Source: Proales similis
Taxonomy: Eukaryota > Rotifera > Eurotatoria > Ploima > Proalidae
NCBI GenBank assembly: GCA_019059635.1
Contig: JAGVRJ010000005.1
Span: 124,001-188,000, forward strand
Reading direction: 5' to 3'
Length of the DNA: 64,000 nucleotides
Of this stretch, positions 21,280 through 29,991 are shown one piece after another. The notes under the pieces are model-generated. The model had not been told where the DNA came from and searched no databases. It worked only from the letters and a program-made list of their open reading frames with translations. Numbering within the stretch: position 1 is the stretch's first letter; each line of letters begins with the position of its first letter. The translations under genes and the position numbers were made by a program.

Positions 21280-23091
21280 CGTAGGGTTTAAACGTTTTTA
21301 AATCGTTTTTAAACTTTTCCAAGTGAAAGCCTCAAAGGCCTCTTTATTTCTGATCTTTTATTCAATCATGTGGAAAATAAAACCGTTTTCTTTAAACTTA
21401 ATATAATTCTATTCAGAAACAGAGGGAATTGTTCACATTTGATCGCGTATTTGTGGGGTTTCAGAAATTAAAGCCTAATTTGCTGGCAATCTATTGTTTG
21501 TTGACTCAAATCATTTGCGTTTTAGTTGGACTACGCAGCCAGAGAGAACGAGCTCAAGAGTAAATATTTAGAGCACATTTGAAATAATCTCGATAACTAA
21601 TCGTCGCTTTCGATGCGGGATGATGTGAAGAAAGCGAAAGCTCGCTTTGTCAGCCCATCAGAATATCGTCGACGTCGTCATCATCACGCTGATCCGTAAA
21701 TATCTCACCTTTATGTTTTTGATTGCAAAACAAAGCCGTTAGCCAGCTTTTACTAAAAGACACAGAGCAGCTCGAAAGAGACGAGCCACAGAGGGAGTGG
21801 AGTTGGCATAAGAGAAAGAAACAGAAGAGAGTAGATAGGTCGTCAGTTAGCCAGTTGGCCAGGCCGATCTCAGCCGTCAGAGTAGAATATACTTGCGGTC
21901 TATTCGAGTCGCAATTAAACGCGCCGAGTCATAGGCAACACGCCATTCGGTCTGTTTGATCAGGGATTTGGACCACATTAAATGAAGATGATCTTTGCTC
22001 GTTTAACGCGATACCTGCTTCGCTCTCTATTCTTTAGGCTCGTTTGTAATCTATTTAGCTTAATATATATATTTTTTCTCTTTCTTTCTCTCTATTTTGG
22101 TTGCTGAGCGTGTGTGTGTGTGTATTGACGGTGGTGGCGGCGACGGCGTAAACCCGTTTTTCGCGAAGGTATTAAGATAATCATAAAAAACCAAAGAGAG
22201 CCATGCAGAAGAGGGGAAAATTTGCATTCGCCAAAAAATGTGATTAAAGTGCGTGAGGTCGACTGGGTGCTCCTTTTGGCAAGTGGTCCATAAATGTGCC
22301 GAATAAATTATTTGTCCACGCAAGCGATTAGGCTCGTTTAGAAGTTCTCCAATTTTAACGGCACTCGAGTGCAGGCCTATCTGTGTCGAGTAAACCAGCG
22401 CAAATTTCTATTTTCCCTCTCTCTCTCTCTCTCGCTCCCTACACTCTCCCTCCAGCTCTCTTTAATTTTCTTTTTTATTTTACTACTTTTATTTTAGCTT
22501 TGTCAAACATTGCTTTAAGTTGGGGACAATTATGATAGCGTAAATGTCAGTTAACCGTCAACGCTCGGTGTAAGATCGACAGGGGACGCGCGTGTGTGCG
22601 AGTGTGAGGCCAAGATAAAACGCGTTATTAAGGCCAAATGGTGGTTGCCCGAGCGGCTTTTAAGATCCCGTTTCCAAATATCATATTCGAAGAGAAAGAG
22701 GCAAGTAAGCCAGCAAGCAAACCAACTAGACGATTCAAAGAGAGTTTGGTGAGCGAGAAAAGAGACAAGCGATTTCGGTCAGAGCTCTGTGTAAGACGAG
22801 AGCAAATATTAAGAGATAGATCAAGTTTATACGCTTGCAAAAAGTATGTATCCTCGTTCGCCTTGCCGTTTTACGACCAATCTTCTGAGCTCAATTTCGT
22901 ATACGAATAACACACACTCACTAGCTTACATACACATGCTCATCTCCTCAGGGAGCGAAAACTTTTTTTTTGAAATAAAAAAAAAGAAAACATACACACA
23001 AGCGACGAGGTCAAAATGAGTTTCTAATCTCGCAGCTGGTATCTTTGTTTCTTTCTGTGTAGAAGTGCCCGAGCACAAGTAAGACGGTCAG
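21280..23091. other. intergenic region upstream of the innexin
   Basis: No gene supported. Simple tracts are seen: a (GT)n run at about 22109-22124 and a CT run at 22417-22434. A pyrimidine-rich stretch ending in TGTGTAG at 23061 looks like a 3' splice site 31 bp before the innexin ATG. That suggests a 5' UTR intron or a trans-splice acceptor. Confidence 0.35.
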
Positions 23092-24783
23092 ATGGACTTT
23101 GTGGGTGCCTTACAAGCGCTGGGCGTAGCCAAGAAGAAGAGTCAGCGAAATGACGATTTGTTTGTGGATCGACTTAATCACCGCTACACTGTGGCCATCT
23201 TCATCATATTCACCATTGTGGTGACCATCACCCAGTTCGGAGGCAGTCCGATCAACTGCTGGTAATTTTCATTCACAAACAACAGTCTTTAAACAAGTTA
23301 GGAATAAGGAAAAATTGAAGGGTGCCCGGTCATTTTACAGGCAACTACGAGACATATACAAACAACATTTGGTAATCACGTTTGAGTCTTGGGTTGCTCG
23401 CAGTGAAATCTAACCAAAGGCGATTTCCTAAAGCTGGATCTCGAGCACCTACAACATTCCACTGGACAAGGAGCTGCCCAACGACGAAGAGCAGAGAAAA
23501 GAAAAACTGCTCAAATATTACCAATGGACGCCGTTCATCCTCCTGTTCCAAGCGCTTCTGTTCTATTTGCCTCGAATGGTCTGGTAAGATTTGAAGAATT
23601 AAGCGCGTCGAGTCATTCGTGTTTGAGGCACACAAATTCGATTCAAAGGCGTTCGTTGAACGGAAAGTCAGGCTTGAACATTCAGGGAATAGTTGATGCA
23701 GTTTATGACTATAGGTCGGACGCTGCCAAGTACGCAGAGAAGCAAGCCCTGCTCGACTACATAGCCAACTCGTTCAACAACTATGTGGACAACTCTGGCT
23801 TCTCATTGAAAGGCTCCAAAGAGACTGATCAAGTGCCGAGCGAAGGTGCAGCTCGTCGTCGCAAAATAATTCAGAACAAAGAAGATCTGAACGACGTGCA
23901 GGACATTTACCAGGACGAGGACGTGGCGTCTGAGAAAGGCCAGCGTGGCTTCATGTCTAAAATGCACACGATCTTCAGAGTCTTGTGCATAACCAAAGGC
24001 AAACGCTACGGCAACTACCTGCTAGCGCTGTTCGTGTTCGTGAAAACGTTGTACTTGATCAATTCAATATCGCAGCTGTTTTTACTCAACTTCTTCCTCG
24101 GCAACGAGTACCTCATTCTCGGCCTCGACGTGTTGGTGAAAATATGGAGAGGCGAGGACTGGAAGCAGCTCGAGCGCTTCCCGCGCGTCACAATGTGCGA
24201 CTTTCGCATCCGAGAAGTGGGCATTGTGCATCGCTACTCTGTCCAGTGCGTTCTGACCATAAACTTGTTCAACGAGAAAATATTCATATTCCTCTGGTTC
24301 TGGCTACTGCTGGTCAGTTTGTTTAACATCTGGGACTTGTTCAACTGGATCTACTGCTTGATAATCAACACGCACGAGCGCTACGAGTACGTAAGACATC
24401 GAATCAACACGCTGAAGCATCGTCGACACAGCTTCGGCCGGTCGAGTGACGAGAGACGTCTGTTCAGACAATTTGTGAATCAGTATCTCAAAGAGGACGG
24501 CGTGCTGGCACTTCGCCTCTTGTCGCGCAACTCAGAGGACCTGCTCGTGTCAGAGGCCATATCCAACCTTTACGAACTGTTCCTTCGCGAGCATCGTCTC
24601 AACTCACGCGGCGCCCATACGTTCAGAAACGCACAATCGAGTATTACAAAAGAGACCGCATTAGACGGAGAGTCAGACCAGCTTCTACAGCAACGCGCGC
24701 CAGTTCTTTCAACTGTGTCCGAAACGATCGCATCAGCAAATTCGATGGTCAATCCCCGAGCAGCTTCACAACACGGCGTTTAA
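23092..24783 (+). CDS. innexin (gap junction protein)
   Basis: Four exons: 23092-23261, 23321-23371, 23434-23583, 23649-24783. Introns are 59, 62 and 65 bp, all phase 2. The spliced frame is 1506 nt, 501 residues. Innexin marks are all present: the first membrane segment AIFIIFTIVVTITQF; extracellular loop 1 with INCWVPGHFTG and NNICWISSTY (paired cysteines); the signature YYQWTPFILLFQALLFYLPRMVW; later hydrophobic segments YLLALFVFVKTLYLI and FLWFWLLLVSLFNIWDLFNW; and cysteines in extracellular loop 2. Four membrane segments form hemichannels and gap junctions for electrical and metabolic coupling. The C-terminal tail is cytosolic and Ser-rich. AATAAA lies at 24827-24832. Confidence 0.95.
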
Positions 24784-24826
24784 CATTTGCATTCCCTCTT
24801 GTCTAATAGTGAAGTGAGTAGAATAG

Positions 24827-24832
24827 AATAAA
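24827..24832 (+). terminator. AATAAA poly(A) signal of the innexin gene
   Basis: Canonical AATAAA 44 bases after the innexin stop. From here to 25191 nothing else is seen except a minus-strand AATAAA (25027-25022) that suits the small heat-shock gene. Confidence 0.55.
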
Positions 24833-25191
24833 TTTGGCGTCTGAATAGAATAAGAAAAAGCGAAGAAAAAACTCGACTATATAGATTAATGTTTTCTAAA
24901 TGACTGCCTCTCAGATTTCACTCACCGAAGTAAAACGATCTTGTAGCTTCAGTCAACAGAACTCAATCCCGTAGCAAACGTATCAAGCCGCAAGAATGAT
25001 GAGTGTGGACAAATATAAAATTTTATTTGAGCTCTGTTAAGCTATGCTAAATTAAATTAATAGAATTAATCTTGAGCCGCTTTAGCAATGATTGGGCATC
25101 ATAATTGTTTGAATTGTTATTATGGTTAGTGGCTACACCGCTGAATTCTGAAATTGCTGGTTTAAAGAGAGAGTAGAAGCTGGCGTTTGGC

Positions 25192-25980
25192 TTATTTGTG
25201 AGTGACAGCTGGCTTTTTGTGCTCAATGGGCACACGCTTAACCGGCTTGTAGTTCAAGTCAAGAGGAGCCTCGATGGCCAATCTGTGGTTGTCGTAGTTG
25301 CATTTGAGCGCAGAAAAGTCGGTGTTCTCTGGCAGAGTGGTTCGCTTGTAGTAGTGGAAGCGTGAGACGCCGTCCGGCTTCTCGATCTTGTCCTCGGCCT
25401 TGACAATCAAGTCGCGGTCCTTGACGTTCACGCTGATCTTCTCGGGGTGAATGCCCTCGGGAAGGCTGAACTTGAGCTGAACCGACTTCTTGCCGTCCTC
25501 CTTCTCGACGATGCGAGGGAAGAGATCCTCGTTCTTGTGGACGCTGGTCTCCTTCAGTGGCACCTCGATCACAAGCTGGCCCTCGTTGGTCATAAAGCTG
25601 ACGAGCTTGTCGGCCTCGGCGTGCGGCGGCAAGTCGTAGGTCTTCTTGAACTCCTTGATCGAAAAGTCCTCTCCCTCGTGACGCACCTCTTCACGGCCAG
25701 AGACGATGAGCTTGTGGCCAACAACGTCGGTCTTGATCGACTTGGGCGAGTAGCCGAGACAGTCGACGGTGATGCGGTACTTCTGGGGCACTCGGGGCAA
25801 CATGGGCATTTGGAGGAACTCGGGCTTGTTCAGCCATTCCATGTTTCGGCTCATCATATGGTCGAGCTCATCGAACGGGTCGAAGAGGTCCAAGGTGGAG
25901 TGACCGCTGTGGTGCGGGTGGAACCACTGGTCCATGTCGAACATGGATCGAGGAAAGTAGTTGTGTGGAACAAGAGACAT
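25192..25980 (-). CDS. small heat-shock protein with two alpha-crystallin domains
   Basis: Single-exon CDS of 262 residues, ATG 25980-25978, stop TAA 25194-25192. Two tandem alpha-crystallin domains are seen. The first (about residues 68-145) contains YRITVDCLGYSPKSIKTDVVG and ends with GQLVIEVPL. The second (about 160-250) contains SVQLKFSLPEGIHPEKISVNVKD.. and ends with LAIEAPL. The N-terminal WFHPHHSG..DLFDPFDELDHMM region resembles flatworm Hsp20/p40 proteins, which have the same double-domain layout. These are ATP-independent holdase chaperones. A minus-strand AATAAA is at 25027-25022. A TATAAAAA sits about 70 bp upstream of the ATG (26058-26051). It is divergent from a paralogue at 26873. 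Confidence 0.93.
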   Translation of the reverse strand: MSLVPHNYFPRSMFDMDQWFHPHHSGHSTLDLFDPFDELDHMMSRNMEWLNKPEFLQMPMLPRVPQKYRITVDCLGYSPKSIKTDVVGHKLIVSGREEVRHEGEDFSIKEFKKTYDLPPHAEADKLVSFMTNEGQLVIEVPLKETSVHKNEDLFPRIVEKEDGKKSVQLKFSLPEGIHPEKISVNVKDRDLIVKAEDKIEKPDGVSRFHYYKRTTLPENTDFSALKCNYDNHRLAIEAPLDLNYKPVKRVPIEHKKPAVTHK

Positions 25981-26050
25981 ATTGAATGACTTGAATTATT
26001 TTATTGAGAGCTTGAGCGATTTCAATTCAAGTCGCAACTCAAATGCGCTC

Positions 26051-26058
26051 TTTTTATA
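26051..26058 (-). promoter_or_regulatory. TATA box of the minus-strand small heat-shock gene
   Basis: TATAAAAA in minus-strand sense, 71 bp upstream of the ATG at 25980; placement fits a core promoter. CCAAT-like motifs lie at 26093-26098 (plus sense) and about 26124 (minus sense). Confidence 0.6.
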
Positions 26059-26303
26059 CCCGTGAAATGTGAACATTTCAAACAAATGGAATGAGCCAAT
26101 CAGCAGCCGTTCTACATTTAGATTGGTCCCTCCTCTCTCAAGACCTTGACTGGATTGTAAATTTCAAAAACCGACTACTCTGTATAGCATTCAAGTACAA
26201 CATTAGCTCAGCAATCGCTCAGCTAATTCAATCTATTCAGCTTATCGACGATCACGCCAGTTCGAGGTGTTGAGCTTAGCTCGCAAAAAATTGAGAAAGC
26301 GAA

Positions 26304-26318
26304 CGAACGGTCTAGAAT
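26304..26318. promoter_or_regulatory. heat-shock-element-like triplet
   Basis: GAA cg GTC ta GAA: three alternating units of the HSF consensus (nGAAnnTTCnnGAAn) with one mismatch, in the shared upstream region of the two divergent small heat-shock genes. Confidence 0.4.
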
Positions 26319-26683
26319 GGGCCTGGACTGACCGCGTGCTTGCAAAGTTCTCTCTTGGTTTTCAGTCCCAATGAAAGAATTTCCCCGTCTCTTTACATTG
26401 ATGATCCTCAAATTCCTAGCATTGAATCGAGCTGAAGTGAACACAAATTAGACATAGCTGGAATGCATTACAAACACAACTCTGTTCACTAGTCGCAGCC
26501 TGTCGGCTCACGCTTCAAACGAGGTGATCAATCTTGTTGTCCTAGCTGTTCAATACAACTGGTGGCCTGGCTCAACTGCAAATTGAAGCGCAGCAAAGAA
26601 TTTATTTTGAGTCGAACATTTTTGAAGGAGAGTTGCAGCAACGCTCCTATTTAGACGACCGGTGTGAATTAACCAGCTCGTCG

Positions 26684-26693
26684 AGAATGTTCT
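26684..26693. promoter_or_regulatory. heat-shock element, two units
   Basis: AGAATGTTCT is an exact nGAAnnTTCn dimer, 180 bp upstream of the plus-strand small heat-shock gene and about 120 bp before its TATA box. HSF control is inferred. Confidence 0.45.
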
Positions 26694-26807
26694 AAATTTA
26701 AACTTTCTAAAATTGCGATTGTCCTGAATGCGACAGCTGCTCCAAATCCTTCGCTTTTCTCGTCCGTCTATCCTTAGAGAACAATCCCAGCTGCGACAAG
26801 CAAAAGC

Positions 26808-26815
26808 TATAAAAA
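26808..26815 (+). promoter_or_regulatory. TATA box of the plus-strand small heat-shock gene
   Basis: TATAAAAA, 58 bp upstream of ATG 26873; this would give a 5' UTR of roughly 35 nt, usual for heat-shock genes. Confidence 0.6.
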
Positions 26816-26872
26816 GCTGGCATTGTCAGGCCGGTTTCCATTCTGAATCGGTTTTAATTCGTTTTTTCAAAA

Positions 26873-28216
26873 ATGGTCTTGTTCGAGCACCTGAGTCTGC
26901 CAAGAAGCATATTTGACATGAACGAGTGGCTCAGGCCCTTGTTCAAAGCAGGCCTCTCCACGCTTGACTTGTTCGATCCGTACGATGAGCTTGATCACGC
27001 CATATGTCGCAATCTCAAATGGGTGGTCGAACCGGACTATCTCAAGTTCTATCCGCTCTTTCCCAAAGTGCCGCAAAAGTACCGGGCAATAGTCGAGTGT
27101 CCGGGCTTTAGAGCCGAGTCAATAAAAACCCAAGTGCAAGATGACCAGCTCCTGCTCAGTGCAGAGGAGGAGCAAGGCAGCGAACAGGGCGAAGAATACT
27201 CCAAACAACAGTTCAAGCGCACTATTCAGCTACCCGGCAACGTAGACAAAGAGAAAATGGTCTCGTTCTTGACTCGGTCTGGTCAACTCGTGGTAGAGTT
27301 TCCTCTGAACGAAAATGACCAGAGCCCAAACGCCGATCTCTTTCCGCAGTTTGTCAACAACGACGACGGCACCAAATCAGTACAAGTCAAATTTCTCATA
27401 CCTGACGACGCCGATGTCAATAAAATGCACATAAGCGTTAAAGATCGTGATCTTTTGTTCAGAGCCGAATCAAAGACCGCGTCGAAAGATCGCCTAAGGA
27501 TCTTCTACTACAAGCGAACTACTCTGCCGGAGAACACACGATTCGATGCGATGCGATGTGTTCACGAAGAGAATTTCATAAAAGTGAGCGCCCCGCTCGA
27601 TATGGACTACGCCAGAAGCTATCGGGAGATGCCGATTGAGCATCGAGCTACTCAGACAGAGGTCAATCCAGAAGAAGAGAAAAAAGGAAAAGTAGAAGAA
27701 GGAGAAAAGGAAGACAAACATCCAGTGAGGAGCGGTCACGTGGCATTCGAAAATCTCCAAGAGGCAGAACGAGCTCGGTCGAAAATAGAGCAGAGCATGC
27801 ACAAACATCAGCCCGGCCAACAGACAGAAGAGACAAAAAGTGACCAAGATCAAAGCCCACAAGAGGCTGGAGAAAAGCCGCCCCTATCACAGAGCGATGA
27901 ATTCAAGGAGCCTGAGGAACTTCAGCCATCTGGTCAAGAAGAAAAACAGAGCGAACAATCGATTGCCGAACAGCCAGAAGTTCAAGTGACTGAAATTGGT
28001 GAAAAGCCCCAAGAAAAGAGAAAAGAGGAAGAAGAACGAAAAAAAACGGAAAAAGAGGCTAGTGAGCCAGAAACACGCGAAATGGAGACGACAGGTCAAA
28101 CTGAACAGCCAGAGACGAAAGTGGAACAACAAGGCCCACAAGTGGAGAAAAAGGGCAAAGAAGAGAAAATGTCATTTAAGCCCCAAGGGCCGTCGAGCGA
28201 AGAGAAGAGGGCGTAG
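26873..28216 (+). CDS. small heat-shock protein, two alpha-crystallin domains plus long acidic tail
   Basis: Single-exon CDS of 447 residues. The first 250 align with the neighbour at 25192: SIFDMNEWLRP..STLDLFDPYDELDH; a first alpha-crystallin domain ending GQLVVEFPL; a second with KSVQVKFLIPDD, ISVKDRDLLFRAE and FYYKRTTLPENT. Unlike the neighbour, it continues with about 190 residues rich in Glu, Lys, Gln and Ser (EEKKGKVEEGEKEDK, QPEVQVTEIGEKPQEKRKEE), predicted disordered and highly charged. This makes it far longer than usual family members. Stop TAG 28214-28216, AATAAA 28252-28257. The last codons (CCGTCGAG..) lie inside a 214-bp segment repeated at 29777. It is divergent from the minus-strand paralogue, with TATA and HSE-like sites between them. 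Confidence 0.92.
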   Translation: MVLFEHLSLPRSIFDMNEWLRPLFKAGLSTLDLFDPYDELDHAICRNLKWVVEPDYLKFYPLFPKVPQKYRAIVECPGFRAESIKTQVQDDQLLLSAEEEQGSEQGEEYSKQQFKRTIQLPGNVDKEKMVSFLTRSGQLVVEFPLNENDQSPNADLFPQFVNNDDGTKSVQVKFLIPDDADVNKMHISVKDRDLLFRAESKTASKDRLRIFYYKRTTLPENTRFDAMRCVHEENFIKVSAPLDMDYARSYREMPIEHRATQTEVNPEEEKKGKVEEGEKEDKHPVRSGHVAFENLQEAERARSKIEQSMHKHQPGQQTEETKSDQDQSPQEAGEKPPLSQSDEFKEPEELQPSGQEEKQSEQSIAEQPEVQVTEIGEKPQEKRKEEEERKKTEKEASEPETREMETTGQTEQPETKVEQQGPQVEKKGKEEKMSFKPQGPSSEEKRA

Positions 28217-28403
28217 ATGCTCATCACTGTCATGAACTGACTCGTTTGTAGAATAAAAACAAAATTCAAATATAAGATGTAAAGAGTTTATTTCCTTCTG
28301 GTTCGAGACAACTTCTCCGCCCGCTTTTTGATGTGTTTGGGCGTTTTCTCCTTGCGCTTTTCTCTTTTCTCTTCTTGACCGCGTTTTTGCAAGCCTTTGC
28401 AAA
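28190..28403. repeat. direct duplication, left copy (sHSP end + RIOK1 3' end)
   Basis: About 214 bp matching 29777-29991 with few differences. This copy has the true end of the small heat-shock CDS and its AATAAA, then a dead partial copy of the last coding exon of RIOK1 (minus sense). The RIOK1 part is cut off at about 28403 and carries a one-base deletion relative to the right copy. Confidence 0.85.
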
Positions 28404-28512
28404 GCGATCTTAAAGCTCGAAACTAAAAAAGTTAAATTTTGCAAAGGCTACCATTTTCATTAATATTTATTATCAAAGCCGTCACAGAAAAGTTTGAAAA
28501 GATGGAGTGAGA

Positions 28513-28656
28513 TTTGAACACGGATCGTTGATTTCTTCTCAGTTGACCTATTAATTGTTAAAACTCAAATAAATTTACCCAGTAATAAGAAAAATTTAAA
28601 TTTTATGTCTTACTTGATAAATCTTCGGACCAATTTAATGCGTTTTCTTTCTCAAC
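28513..28656 (+). repeat. shared 5' flank of HS3ST B-unit, copy 1
   Basis: About 144 bp upstream of the subfamily B gene, virtually identical to 34148-34287. It begins at ACACGGATCGTTGATTTC and runs to the ATG. It probably holds 5' UTR and core promoter, though no TATA box is obvious. Confidence 0.75.
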
Positions 28657-29673
28657 ATGGTTGTCAAAAATACCTGGATGAAAATCGTTTTTTTTGGTGC
28701 TTGTATCAGCGCCACGGTTATTTTGTTGGCTTTATCGATTTCAGCTATAGGTCGTCCGAATCAGCAAGAAAAACCAAGAATCCTTTCTCCGGCGCCCGGA
28801 CCCGGTGCAAACTGCACTGTTTTGCTTAAAGAAAAATCGACAATCAAGCTGTTTCCGAACTTTTTGATTATTGGCACTGCCAAGTGCGGAACAGGCACCC
28901 TGAAGCTGTTTCTTGAAAAGCATCCATTTGTCTTCAGCCACAAAGAGGAGGAGGTCCAATTTTTTAATTTAAATCCAATGCCCGAAGTCAGCTGGTACCT
29001 TGAGCAAATGCCTTCTATCACTATCGAACAGTATCTCGCCGTTCCGAATCTAGTCGTCATGTCTAAGAGGCCCGAATTCAGCGAGCCTCACGCTCTCAAA
29101 CGGCTCGTGGAATTTAACCCGTGGATGCGCGTTGCCATGATCTTCTGTGATCCTGTTGATAGAGTTGAGTCATTTCTCACCCAAATAGTGCCTTCGGGCT
29201 CATCGCGTCCTGAGTATCGGAAATTAATTCAAAAAGCCGCCGATGAACTTAATTCCGGGGCGCCAATCCAACAGATAGTTGACAAATATGACCAAGAGCT
29301 GCTTCTTCTGATTAGCAGAGGCCATTACGGAGCTTTCTTACAAAATCTCTATCAACACTTTCCACCTGAGCAGGTGCTTGTACTCGACGGTGCTCGACTC
29401 AAAATTGAACCATGGGTTGAGCTCGAAGTCACTCAGCGCTTCCTTCGCCTGCCAGTTTTGATTACCAAACAAAACTTCACCTTCTCGTCCTTAAAGGGTT
29501 TTTATTGTTTTAAGAACCAACAGGACCAATCGCTTGAATGCTTAAACGAGAAAAAAGGCCGCGAACATATTTTCAAATTGTCAAACGGTACGCGATCAAG
29601 ACTGGCCGCTTACTACGAGCCGCACATGAAACACCTGCAAAGAGTTGCCAACCGAACATTTCTGTATAACTGA
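28657..29673 (+). CDS. heparan sulfate 3-O-sulfotransferase-like protein, subfamily B copy 1
   Basis: Intronless CDS, ATG 28657, 338 residues. It has an N-terminal membrane anchor (about residues 8-30, MKIVFFGACISATVILLALS), stem, GTAKCGTGTLKLFLEKHP loop, EEEVQFF, CDPVDRVESFLTQ, EQVLVLDGARLK and a C-terminal GFYCF..ECLNEKKGREH block. The B proteins differ from the A proteins in the stem and middle (HKEEEVQFFNLNPMPEVSW, GAPIQQIVDKYD) but keep the same Cys in the 3'-phosphate loop. It sits between two direct copies of the sHSP/RIOK1 junction, so it was inserted there. A 9-bp-arm hairpin lies 59 bp after the stop. Confidence 0.82.
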   Translation: MVVKNTWMKIVFFGACISATVILLALSISAIGRPNQQEKPRILSPAPGPGANCTVLLKEKSTIKLFPNFLIIGTAKCGTGTLKLFLEKHPFVFSHKEEEVQFFNLNPMPEVSWYLEQMPSITIEQYLAVPNLVVMSKRPEFSEPHALKRLVEFNPWMRVAMIFCDPVDRVESFLTQIVPSGSSRPEYRKLIQKAADELNSGAPIQQIVDKYDQELLLLISRGHYGAFLQNLYQHFPPEQVLVLDGARLKIEPWVELEVTQRFLRLPVLITKQNFTFSSLKGFYCFKNQQDQSLECLNEKKGREHIFKLSNGTRSRLAAYYEPHMKHLQRVANRTFLYN

Positions 29674-29731
29674 GATGCCATTTTCTACCGGCTCTATTTA
29701 TATTTCACTTTTATCGGGTTCTAAGATAATA

Positions 29732-29752
29732 CGGAATAATAATATTATTCCG
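29732..29752. repeat. short perfect hairpin near the right end of the HS3ST-B insert
   Basis: Inverted repeat CGGAATAAT / ATTATTCCG with a 3-nt loop, followed by a T-run and, 16 bases later, CTAG (29769-29772) just before the right duplicated flank. The layout resembles a Helitron 3' end, but the evidence is thin. Confidence 0.4.
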
Positions 29753-29776
29753 CTTTTTTGAATGATTGCTAGCGAC

Positions 29777-29991
29777 CCGTCGAGAGAAGAGAAGAGGGCG
29801 TAGATGCTCATCACTGCCATGAGCTGACTCGTTTGTAGAATAAAAACAAAATTCAAATATAAGATGTAAAGAGTTTATTTCCTTCTGGTTCGAGACAACT
29901 TCTCCGCCCGCTTTTTGATGTGTTTGGGCGTTTTCTCCTTGCGCTTTTCTCTTTTCTCTTCTTTGACCGCGTTTTTGCGAGCCTTTGTAAA
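29777..29991. repeat. direct duplication, right copy (sHSP end + RIOK1 3' end)
   Basis: Right partner of 28190-28403. This copy has the intact last part of RIOK1 (minus sense), whereas its small heat-shock part is only the last 25 bp of CDS and the 3' UTR with AATAAA. Confidence 0.85.

Noticed and set aside
25447..25989. 180-codon plus-strand open frame
   Set aside because: Antisense shadow of the small heat-shock protein; no independent signal.
28172..28444. Minus-strand frame overlapping the end of the small heat-shock gene as a separate gene
   Set aside because: It is the truncated RIOK1 3' copy in the 214-bp duplication, read in the wrong frame.
28495..28530. tRNA B-box-like GTTCAAATC on the minus strand beside the HS3ST-B unit
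   Set aside because: No acceptor or T-stem pairing can be formed and no A box lies at the right distance.
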